From NCBI GenBank assembly GCA_004431415.1, contig QPMI01000176.1, positions 1 through 64,000 on the forward strand: a stretch of DNA of 64,000 nt, given 5' to 3'. Made by a program: the position numbers and the translations under genes. Source of the stretch: Cyanophora paradoxa. Lineage: Eukaryota > Glaucocystophyceae > Cyanophorales > Cyanophoraceae. The notes beneath the pieces are model-generated. The model was not told the origin of the DNA. It saw only the letters and a program-made list of their open reading frames with translations, and did not search any database. Positions 10,501 to 20,435 of this stretch are shown piece by piece (position 1 is the stretch's first letter; every line of letters starts with the position of its first letter).

Positions 10501-13500
10501 GACCCGCGCCCTCGCCCCGCTCACGGGCGCCCTCGGGGCCGGCAGCGGCGGACATGCAGGCCTCGATGCGCGCGATGGGCGTCCGCGCCCACGTCGGGTG
10601 CGCCGCCCGCACGGGCCCTCCCCCGCGCCCCGCTCTCGCGTCCGAGGGCCTGGACGCCGCGGCTGGGCAGGATCACCACCGGCCTCGTCTTCTGCACGTT
10701 CGGTCCGCCCCGCCCCCCCGCACTCTTCCCCCCCGCTCCGCATGGGCCCATCGCGACGCCCGCTGCCCTGCAGTCGGGAGCTCGAGCCGCAGCGAGTTCA
10801 GCGTCTTCGGCACCGGTCCGCGTCCCCTCCGATTCCCCATCTCTTCCCGTCGTCCCTTCTCCTGCTTCCGCTCACGGCCTCGCGCAGTTGTCAACCGCGC
10901 CGGCACGCCCCTCCGGGCCCCTCCCCTCGCCCCCCTCCCGTGTTGCGAGCGCGGGGCGGGGCGGCGGCGCAGCGCGGCTGATGGCGCTGGCGGAGGGCGG
11001 CATCCTCGTCGACGGGAAAACAAGCGACGCCTGCCAGGGCCAGGCGCGAGCCCCGCCGCCCGCGCGGAGCGGGCGGGGCCGGCAGGTGACGGGCACGGGG
11101 GCGCCCCGCTGTGCGCAGATCGGCATGGAGCTCGTCGGCGCGTTCAAGCTCAAGGGCATCGACGAGAAGGCGCGCGCCCCCGCGCGGCGGGTCAGCTGGC
11201 GCGAGCGCCGCCGCTGACAGCGGCCACGGCCGCCGCCGCCGCCCGCAGATGCCCGTGTACCGGCCCCTGCTGCGACGCGGCTCCGGCGCGTGCTCGCCGT
11301 CGGAGAGGCCGGGCGCGGACGACCCCGCAGCCGACTCGAGCTCCTCGGTGCGGGCCCCCTCTCCCATGAGGCCTAGCTCGGCCACCGTCGGCTGCCGCGG
11401 GCTCGCGACGGCCCCCGCAGGGCGCCTTTGTGGCGCGGGCAGCGGAGACGGCGCGCATCGAGGCGCTCCTCGCCGCCGCCGCCTCCGCCCCGGCCGCGCC
11501 CGCCCGCCTCTTCCCGCGCGGAGGCGCCGCGGCCGGGGGCGGGGCCGAGCAGGCGGCGGGGGCAGAGGGGGCCGGCGAGCCGGAGGAGCCGTCGCCGCCG
11601 GCGTTCGTCCTCTACGAGGGGCCGAGCGGCTCGGGTGCCCGGCCCCCACCCCTCGTCGCGCCTGCCCCCCCGACGCCGCCCCCTCCCCCTGTCCCCCGCA
11701 GGCAAGAGCACACTCTGCGCGTACGCCGCGCGGGTCGCCGCCGGCCTCGGCATGACGGTGCGCACGCGCCGGCGCTGCCGATCACGTGCGAGCCGCCCGA
11801 TCGGAGCCGGGGGGACGCGGGGCGGCAGACGGTGGCGGGGGCGGGCCGCTCGAACCGGGCGCGCCAGCCGTGGTTCCTATGGCGGGCCGTCCTCCGCCAG
11901 CTCTTCCCCCTCGGGTCCGCCCCGCGCCCCGGCCCGGCCTCGATCACGACGGGCGGGGGCGGGGGCAGGGCGCTGGACATGGGCCCGCTACTCGACGAGG
12001 AGGACTTCGAGCTGCTCGGGCCCCTCGCCCAGGCCCGCCCTCCCCCCCTCCCTCTCTCTAAATCTCTGAACTCAAGCCGCGGCCGGGGCGTGCGCGCAGG
12101 CGCTGCAGCTGGATGCGGCTGCGGGCCCCGCGGGGGCCAGCGAGGCACTGCCCCTCGCCTCTCACTTCGCCTCCCGCCACCCCCACAGCGTCCGCGTGCA
12201 AAGGTTGGCGCCTCCCCAGCCCTAGTCCGCACGGCAGGCGCACTCAAAGGCTGGGATCGTGGGCAGGAGCCCGCCCATCTCGCCCGCACCCTTGGACCCG
12301 GAGGAAAGGGCTCCCGCGCCGCTTCCCGACAGCGCGGCCGCCCCCAAGCGTCGCGTCGGCGTTCGCAAAAGCAGCATCACGTGCCGTCCTCTGCCATCGC
12401 CCGCCGGCGCATGCCGCCGGCCTGGGCCCCGGCTGACGCGCCGGCCGCGGGGCGCCGCAGGTGGGTGACCGCTGAGGCCCTGATGGGGGAGGAGCACGCG
12501 CCGCCCTCGCCGCACGCCGGCGCCCCCGCCGGCCGCTCCGCGAGCGCGTCCTTGGGCCCGCGATCGTCGCCTCCGCACCACCCGCAGGCCCGGGCGAGGC
12601 GCCGGCGGGGCGGGCCGGGACGGGGGGCGGGCCTCCATGGCCACCCCGCAGCCCCTCCGCGGAGCTCTCGGACGAGGAGCGGTGCGCGCCGCAGCTTCTT
12701 GCGCTCGGCGGGAGCCGCAGAGCGCCGCCGCCGACGCGTACGCCCGCGCGCGCGCCCAGCGACGCGAAGGGCGGAGCGGGCGGAGGCGGGGGCGGGCCGG
12801 AGGCGGCCAGCGTCGCAGTGGGGCCCCCTGTGCGCTTTCCCGCCGTCCCGCGGGCCCTCCGGGGGAGGGCGCCGCCGCCCCGGGCCCCCGCGCCGGCCTC
12901 GGCTCCGAAGCGCGCCCGCGCCGCGATCGAACCCTCTAACCGTGGCCCGCGGCAGAGAGGCGGCTTTTACGCGTGGGTAGAGGCGGAGGCCCCCGCGGGC
13001 GGAAGCGGCCCTCCCCCGAGGCCGGCGCCCCGCAGCGCGCGGAGGCGGCGTCGGGGCGTCGCCGCGGGCCGGGCCGGCTCGAGCTCCCCCAAGCTCCCGC
13101 GGAGGAGGCAGCTCGAGGCCGCGTCGGTCTCCTTCGGGAGCAGGGGGGTGTCCAAGGGGAGGGCAGGTGGCCGGCGCTCGGTCCCCCTTGCCGGCCTCGC
13201 TGGGGCGCGCCACGCACCGCCCCCGCGCCGCCCCGACTCGGCCGCCTCCGAGCGCGATCGCGATCCGAGCGGGGCGCCGGCGACGTCGCCCGCGGGCACT
13301 CCGTGCCGGCCGGCCCCGCCGCCCCGCCCCGCCCGAGCGGTGCCGGCCCCGCGCGCCCCGCGGCCCCGGGCGGAGCGCGGCGGCTCACGCCGGGGCGGCG
13401 GGGCAGGCGAGCTGAACGGGGAGTACCTGACGAGCGGGATCCGCGGCCTCGTCGCGAAGCTCGTCACGCGGCGCGCCGCCGCCGGCCGCCCCTCCTCCTC

Positions 13501-16500
13501 CTCCTCGAAGGTCCCTCCGCCCGCCCCGATCGCGCGCCTCGTCGTGGGGCGCCGCCGCCGCGCGCCCCTCACCCTTCTCGTCGGCGGGGCGCGCAGACAT
13601 GCAGCACGCCGACAGCCAGTCGTGGGCGGTCGTGGGAGCCTCCTGGAGGCCCTCGCCGGGGCCCCGCGGCGCGCGCCCGCCTCGCGGTCGTCGTCACGCT
13701 CCGGCCGCGGCGGCCGGCGAGGCGGCGGTCGGCCTCTCGCGGCGCCTACGGGAGGCGGGGCCGGCTGCCGTCCAGCGCGTCGAGCTGGGGCCCCTCTCCG
13801 AAGGTCCCCGCCCCGCCCCGCCCGCATTCGCCGCTCGGGAGCTCTCGGGCGAGCGCTGGCGATCGCCGCGGGCGCAGGCGACCTGGAGGCGCTCGTGCTG
13901 GCGGCCATCGGGGCGCAGCGCCTCCCCCGCGCCCTCCAGGCCTTCATCGCAGCCCAGGTGCGCCCCGCCGCCACGCTGCGCCCCGGGCCCCCGCCCCTGC
14001 ATCCTCGCGTTCGAAGGCGCGGGGCCGGGGCCGGGGGCGGGGCAGACGGAGGGCCTGCCGATCCTGGTGGAGGACCTCGCGCGCTCCCTCGTCAAGGACG
14101 GCACCCTGGAGGTCCGCGCCCGGCCCTCGCCGCCGACGCCCACGACCCTCGCCTCGCAAGCCAATGTTGCGCAGGTGGACGCGTACGGCGAGGTCATCGT
14201 GAAGAAAGCCCTGCGGCGCCTGAAGCCGACCGTGCGCCCTGTCTCCCGCCGCGCCGGCCGGGAGGAAGCTGGCGGGCGGGCGGCTGAGCGGGGCGGGGCG
14301 GGGCGGGCAGGACGGGGCGCGCTCCGCCCTCGTGGGGAGCCTCGACCGCCTCACCCCCTCCCAGGCCTGCCCGTCCCGTCTCAAGCTTGGCCCTGCCCCA
14401 CCTTTCCTCGGGATCGACGCCGCCAGCGCAGGCCATGACGCTGAAGCTGGCCTCCGTGGCCGGCGTGCGCTTCTCGGCGACAGAGATCGTGGCGTGCCGC
14501 GCGGGCACCGGCCTCGGCCCTGCCTTCGGCGCCGCCGCAGAGGCCGGGCCAGGGGCCTCCGAGAGCTCGAGGAGCTGGGGGAGGCGTTCGAGCGCGCCGC
14601 TGGCCTCGAGCGAGCGCGAGTCCGAGGCGCGCCGGCGCCCGAGCAGCGCCCGTGTCGAGCCCGGCGTCCGAGCCGGGCCCTTCTTCTCATGCGCCTCCCT
14701 CCTGTTTGCGGCGCAGGGCGGGGTGGGTGCGGGTGCGGGGCCGGGGGCGGTGGCGGAGGCCGTCGCGCGCGACCTCGCCGCCCTCGTCCGCCTCCGCATG
14801 CTCGTGCGCCCCCCGGCCGCCCCGGCCCGGCCGCCCGCCCCGGCCCGGCCCCCCTTCCCTTCCAGCGCCCGCTCCGAAAGAGGCGAGAGCGCTCCGAGCT
14901 CGCTGAGGGCTCGCGCCCCTCGGCGGGCGGGCGCAGGCGGAGGCGGGGGCGGGGGAGGGCGGGCCGGACCGCGTCCTGGGGGCCGGGGAGGAGGCGGGAG
15001 GCACCCTGGGCCCCGACCTGCACCTGGAGCGGGAGTACGAGTTCGTGCAGCCGCTCCTGCAGGCCCGCCCGCCCCGCGCGCGCCCCGCGCGCCCTCTCTC
15101 CTGCCCCGCAACCTCGAACGGGGCGCTCGCCGGCGTCGCAGGAGGTGGTGTACACGCTGCTGCCGCCGGCGGAGCGGCGGGCGCTGCACCGCGAGCTCGC
15201 CCTCCACCACGAGGAGCGCCTCGCTGCTCGCGGCGGCGGCGTGCCCGCACGTGCGCCCCACCGCCCCCGCTCCGCACCGCCCCGCACCCGCCCCTCGAGA
15301 GCCGGCGGGGCGCGCAGGCCTGCGTCGAAGGAGCACGACGATCGCGAGGCCGACCTCGACCTCGTCACGGTGCGCTCGCCGGCCCTCCGCGCCGCGCCGG
15401 GCCCGGCCCTCACGCCCCGGCCCCGCGGCAGGTGCTGGCGCACCACTACCAGCTGGCGGGAGACGAGGAGCGCGCCTGCGTCTACGTCGAGCGGCGCGCG
15501 CCGGCGCCCCTCTCTCCGCCCCCCCTCGCGCCGCGCCGCCCCTCACGCTCGCCCCGCCGCGGCCAGGTGCGCGAGGGTCGCCCACAAGCAGTACGCCAAC
15601 CTCGAGGTGCGCGCCCCGCGCCCCCTGCCGCGAGCTCCGGCGCCGGCCCACGCGGCAGTGGGGTGCGGGGGGCAGGCGGTGCGGCTGTACGAGGACCTGC
15701 TAGGGATGGGCGGGGCGCGGGCGCCCCGGCTCGCCCTCGTCCGCTGGCTCCGCTGCCACGGCGAGGCCCTCGCCCGCATGGAGTGCGCCCCCGGCCCCGG
15801 CCCCCGGCCCCGCCCGCCTCGCCTTCCGAGAGCGCCCGGCACCGCAGCCTCAACGTGGAGGCGTGCGGCTCCTTCCTGCGCGCGCTGGAGGCCCTGGGCC
15901 TCCCCGCGCCCCGCTCCAGCCTCCTCCGCTCCGCCGCCACCGCCCTCAACGCCCTCCGCGCCCTCGCCCGCCGCCCCCCGCCCCTCCACGACTACCTCCG
16001 CCGCGCCGCCGCCCGGCCCCTTTCCCCCGACGAGCTCGCAGAGGTTCGCCCCCCGCCCCCCCGCGACCCCCGCGCCCTCCCCTCACCCGCGGGGGCAGCA
16101 ACACGAGGCGACGCTGGTCATGTCCGGCGCGACAATGGCCGCCTACAGCTGCAGCCAGGTGCGCGCGCGGCCGCCGGTGTGAAACATCAGTGATCGCAAG
16201 GCGGCGCGGGTGTGAGAATTCGAAATTGAAGCGTGCGCGTCGCTCTCACCCAGATGAACTTGAACAAGTACCTTATCTCCAAGGCGGTGATCCCGTTTCC
16301 TTTGATCGACCCTTACTATTCTGCATTCGCGACGGCTGGCGCACCCGCCGACATCTGACGCGACTTCTCTGCAGGCCTGGCTGGGGGCGTCTCGCGTGGA
16401 GGTCCGCTTCTCATTATCCCCCCGCCACCGATCGCGAGTCGCTCGCCCGACGGCGGCTGCTGAAGGCGGCGGGGGCGGGGCGCGGGGCGGGCGCTGCAGG

Positions 16501-18507
16501 TGGGCCCGATGGCGGCGATGTGCCTGGCGCGCCTCGCCCAGTTCTCCGTCTTCGCCGGCCGCCGCGACGCCGCCGTCCAGTGGTGCCCCACGCCCCCGCC
16601 TCACGCCAGCGCTCGAGCTCGCCCTCGAGCCGCCAGGCTCACGGGCGCCCCGGCGGGGTGGGGGTGGCGGGGCAGGGCGGAGCTGGCGTGGGCGGTGGCG
16701 CGCGAGGTCGACTCGCGCGACGTCTGGGCCTCCATCGCCATCCCCGTCTCCCACGCCCTCCTCGTCTCCCTCGGCGCGCCCCGGCCCCGCGCCCGGCCGC
16801 CGGCGGGGCGCCTCACGGGCGCGGGCGGGGCGCTCGCGCAGAGCACGCCTCGGCGGGGTCCGTCACCGCCTTCTTCGCCGACAGCGCCTTCTTCCACAAG
16901 TGCGCCCCGGCCCCTCCCCCGGCTCCGCGGCGCGCGCGGGGGCGGCCGAGGCGGCGGGCGCGCAGGGACGTCTTCCTGCTGGCCGTGATGAACGCCCTAC
17001 GGGCAACGCTGGGCATGCGGGGCGACATCCGCACCGCCTTCTCCGCCGGCTTCGCCAGCCTCCGCGCCGACATCCAGGCGCCCGCCCCGCGCCCCGCCGC
17101 CTCGTCCTGCGGCCGGCTGACGGGGGCGGGGCCGCGCGGCGCGCAGGTCGTGCTCGAGAGCGCCAGCAGACAGCCCGACCTGGTCAGCGACTTCTTCGTC
17201 GTGCGCCGCCCGGGGGCGTGTGGGGGTGGGGGAGTGCACGTGGGCGAGGCGGGCCGGGGCGGGGCGGGGGCGCAGATGGTGAACCAGGGCGTGCTGGCGC
17301 TCTTCGAGGCGATGGGGCGCCCCGCCGCCGCCCTCGACGCCCTCGAGGCCTTCCTCGCCTCCCGCGCCAGCAACGCCAACGTCCACATCCGCACCCAGGC
17401 CCGCCCCCGCCCGGATGCGTTAGCTTCGAATCGCCTCTGAGCCCCGGCCGGGCCCCTCGCGCAGGTCCTCGCCGCCGGCGCCCACGCGGAGGCGAGCCCT
17501 CCGCCTCGCCTTCCAGCATGCATTGCAGCCGAGAGCTGCGGAGAATGCTTGCGGCGCCGGCTCTCACGTGTTTTGCGGGGGCACCCGCAGGCGCTGTGGC
17601 GGGCGCGGGGGACGCGGGGTCGGGCGCGGGACGGGCGCTGCCTCGCTCGGGTGGCCGTGGAGGGCTGCGAGTTCGCGTGGCAGGCGCGCCTGAGCGACAT
17701 CCCCGGCCGCCTCGCCGAGTTCGCGGTCCGTGCACGTGCCGCGCCGCGCGCCGCCGGGCCAGCGCGCGCCACGCTCACCGGGGCGGCCCGCGCTCAGGAC
17801 GCCGCGTGGGGCTCCCTCTTCGCCGCGTATCTGTGCACCCTCCAGCGCGACGCCGACCGCGCGGCCGCGGAGGGCGCGGGGGAGGCGCCGCGCCGGGGGC
17901 GCCCCGGCGCTGCAGCTGCCGGCCGCCGTGCTGGTGCCCCATCTGGAGACCCCGCCGGCGCCCGCCGGAACCCCGCAGGCGCCGTCGCCGCGGAGGGGCT
18001 CGCTGGGTCGCTCGACCTGCAAGCCGACGGCAGCGGGGGCGCCCCGGCGGCGCCGACGGATGCCGAGCTCCAGGCCGCCGTCCTCAAGGGCTCCCGCTTC
18101 TTCGCCGGCCCATGGTCCGCGGCGCCGCTGCCCCGCCTGCGCCGCCGCCTGCCCCGCTGAATCCCGGCCGCGGGGCGCAGTCCCGCGTGCACATGGTCAG
18201 AGCGCTGGCGGCGGTCGCGGACGGTGTGGCGCACTCGGCGGCCGGCCGCCACGCGCGGGCGCGGCGCTGCTTCGCGGCGGCGGCCGGCGTGGCGCGCGGG
18301 GCGGGGCAGCCGCTGGACGCGGCGCGGGCGCTCCTGCTGCAGGCGGCGCACACGGAGGAGGGCGGGGCGCGGGGCGCCCTCGCCGCCGCCGCCGCCGCCG
18401 CCGCGTCGCGGGCGGGGGACGAGGTCCTCGCGGGGCTGGCGCTGCGTGTGGCCGCCGCCTGCCCCGCCCCCGCAGGCGCCAGCCCCGCGTCTGCCCGCCC
18501 AGGCTAG
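7369..18507 (+). CDS. Soluble-type adenylyl cyclase (ADCY10-like): two class III cyclase domains, P-loop ATPase, helical-repeat tail
   Basis: Spliced exons read LDISGFTGLCEKAATNDRLI, then KEIEVVEKHGGEVLCFLGDG, then LLVFW. This is the class III nucleotidyl cyclase core with both metal-binding Asp residues (LDISGF and LGDG). A second cyclase domain (about 10000-11260) has KGVVFIAVFGL, MQASMRAMGVRAHVG, TTGLVFC, EFSVFG and NRAARLM, and lacks the LGDG Asp, as the C2 half of soluble cyclases does. FVLYEGPSGSGKSTLCAYAA (Walker A, split by an intron near 11635-11700), QPWFLWRAVLRQLF and MQHADSQSW follow. Then come ILVEDLARSLVKDGTLEV, TLKLASVAGVRFSATEIV and a long alanine-rich helical (TPR-like) tail to TAG at 18505-18507. 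Soluble cyclases make cAMP and respond to bicarbonate and calcium. The start at ATG 7369 (MCAPRMRVPRKLLE) is uncertain. Confidence 0.8.
7544..7571 (+). repeat. Poly-C tract (28 C) in a cyclase intron
   Basis: A run of 28 C begins 11 bases after the donor of the intron that separates the LDIS exon from the 9-base micro-exon. Confidence 0.85.
7667..7675 (+). other. 9-base micro-exon encoding Gly-Phe-Thr of the cyclase core
   Basis: The preceding exon ends LDIS plus one base at 7532 before GTGCG. This micro-exon, GCTTCACCG, is bounded by CTACAG and GTGCAT. The next exon opens at 7752 after GCGCAG. Joining the three gives LDISGFTGLCEKA, the expected cyclase motif, in perfect phase. Confidence 0.65.
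8041..8047 (+). other. 7-base micro-exon carrying the second catalytic Asp
   Basis: GGCGACG follows TCCGCAG and precedes GTGACT. It joins CFL (exon ending 7972) to the exon starting at 8125, giving LGDGLLVFW with the metal-binding Asp inside this 7-base exon. Reading through instead gives GDGDSIYGRAEA, which does not match the family. Confidence 0.6.
9990..11260 (+). other. Second class III cyclase domain (C2-like)
   Basis: In-phase exon fragments read VQFMKLEGLDPSHASVQRTV (about 10010-10070), LYSYEGSLRQIVFD (10150-10190), KGVVFIAVFGL (10335-10370), then helix MQASMRAMGVRAHVG and TTGLVFC (10680-10700). SEFSVFG and VVNRA lead to LMALAEGGILVDGKTSD (10980-11030), and QIGMELVGAFKLKGIDEK is followed by PVYRPL. 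This order matches the degenerate second cyclase half of soluble adenylyl cyclases. Confidence 0.65.
11420..14280 (+). other. P-loop ATPase (AAA16/STAND-like) segment of the cyclase gene
   Basis: VLYEGPSG continues across an intron into a GKSTLCAYAARVAAGLGM exon at about 11700, giving a complete Walker A motif. QPWFLWRAVLRQLF (about 11865) is the tryptophan-rich element that follows in such proteins. MQHADSQSW at about 13600 looks like the Walker B or sensor region. LPRALQAFIAAQ and GLPILVEDLARSLVKDG (about 14055-14110) look like the winged-helix-proximal region. ATP hydrolysis here is thought to regulate the attached cyclase. Confidence 0.6.
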
Positions 18508-20435
18508 CTATAAATATTGATATATAGTTATAATTATAATTATATTAACTACAAGACACCCGCTCACGCGGGGAAGGCCCCCCCCCCCCCCCCACCCCTT
18601 CCCACCCGTCCACATTCGTTCGATTAGTTTAGATCGAAGGGAAAGGACATTGCATTTGATTTAAATCAGTACACGGTAGATTAATTAAGGCCTAGGCGAG
18701 AGTTTTGAGGAGATCTAGAGATCATCGGATGTGCACATGCACTGAGAGGGCCGGGCCGGGGCGGGGTTCTCGTGGTCACCGGGTCAGGCGCATGTACAGA
18801 GCCTCGGAGCATGCGAATCGCTTAAACAGAATCTCGAATGCATAAAGTATTGATCTGCCGCAGTGCTGGCCTAGGGCTGCGGAGGCGAGGGCGGGCGCGG
18901 CGGAAAGATATTGATGTGCAGCTGCATGCAGCAGGTCTCTGCAGGATCGAATTTTTGGCGTCGGCTGAGTTTTCGTGCTCTGTCCCGGCCTGGGGGGTCT
19001 GGGGGGGGGGATTCCTTCCTGAGGGCACGGGGGGGAGGATTCCTTCCTGAGGGCACGCACGCGACACGGACAGGGCACCGATTGGTCACCGATAGCGGGT
19101 AACTGGACCGAGCGTGCGCTAGTGGTCGAGCCGGGTTGAAGATATATGCATATGATGATATATGAGAGGGGAAGGGGGCGACACCGACCAATCACCGAGC
19201 GGGCACCGATAGGGCACGGTGCGGGCACGTTGGGGGCAGCGTTGAGGGGAGGTTCGTCGGGTGGGTGCCCTCATGATCAGGATAAATTCGGACGCGCACC
19301 TGGGAAAAAATTATGGGGGGGGCCCAACAGCTAGTACTAAGTTAAGACCTTTCCTCTCAGACGTTAAGACCTTTCTTCTTAGATAAGTCCGACGGTCGAC
19401 CAATTATATATAACTTCGTAAGGTGGGGCGAACTTTGAAGTTTGAACCGCCGTAGCTCCCGTAGGCAGTAGTTATAAGAACTGTAAAACTAGTTTGTTGC
19501 AAGGGGGAAAGGATTCCCCCTTGCTTCCCGTTCCCTCGCTTCAGCCAAAAGTTTTCTACGAGGCCATTTCCGAGGGCCAGTATGCAACACGGGAAAAAAA
19601 TGGGACTTATTCGCGTTCCGATTGGCTCGGTGGACCGGTCAGCCTCCGATTGGCTCGGCCGAGGGGAAAACCAACTTCGCGCTCATGATCACTGGCCTTT
19701 TCTTTGTTTTTTAATCTTAATCTGTGTTTATCTTTACACTCCAACCTCCCGCGCGCACTGGGCCGGGGTCGATCTGCCGCACGCATGTGCGTCCCACTAC
19801 GACTCTTTCATGATCATTAGATCCCGGTTCCCCCCTTGAACCCCCGGCGCGACAAACGCGGCCGGGCCACTAGTACTAGCAGTGACCTTCAGGTCTGTTG
19901 GGAGCTTCAAGTGACTTTTCACAGATCGGCCTTGGGGGAAGGAAGACACATAGGTCGGCTCGAGCTCCGGTCCTGGCGCCGGCATAGAGGCCATTTTCGG
20001 CCTCTGGGATCCCGAAGAAAATAATCGGCCTGATTTTGTCTAATATTAATTATACACAGATATAGAATCATGATCATGATCGATAGATATCACTTGCATG
20101 CGCAAGAGGCGCTGCGCGCCGAAATTAAATCCGGCTTTTGTATAATTAGCCGCGATAATTATAAGCTGTCGGGGCTTCATGATCGGCGGCTTTTATGATC
20201 AAAGAGCGTTCTCCAACAAATCAAAGCGCATTGCGGCAAATCGCATTGGGCGCTGACTCGCGATCGAACCCGGCGAGTGTGCAAATGTAAGAACACGACT
20301 TCGCAGCAGAGACAACGTGGAATGCTATGTAGCTACTTTAATATTTTTAGAAATAATTCTTACCGGCGGGGCCTCGAAGCTCGGGGCGGCGCAGGGGGCT
20401 CTAGCGGGCGGGCTGCCGCGCCGGGGCCTCTGCGG
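18508..20435. other. Gene-free spacer, about 1.9 kb, with short direct repeats
   Basis: The stretch begins with A+T-rich sequence (18509-18560) and a 16-base C run near 18578-18593. It holds a duplicated GGATTCCTTCCTGAGGGCAC near 19008-19058 and a duplicated TTAAGACCTTTC near 19341-19375. Its middle part (about 19385-19470) shares short blocks (CCGACGGTCGAC, GGTGGGGCGAAC, CCCGTAGG) with the end of the transposon-like unit at 37.8-38.0 kb. No supported gene was seen. Confidence 0.5.

Noticed and set aside
18776-19228. 150-codon minus-strand frame in the 18.5-20.4 kb spacer
   Set aside because: Composition is ordinary, there is no domain and no splice context, and it overlaps the duplicated CCTTCCTGAGGGCAC repeats.
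20180-20290. Possible tRNA on the minus strand (GGGTTCGATC resembles a B box)
   Set aside because: The flanking ACTCGC/GCGAGT stem leaves an 11-base loop, and no A box or acceptor stem lies upstream.
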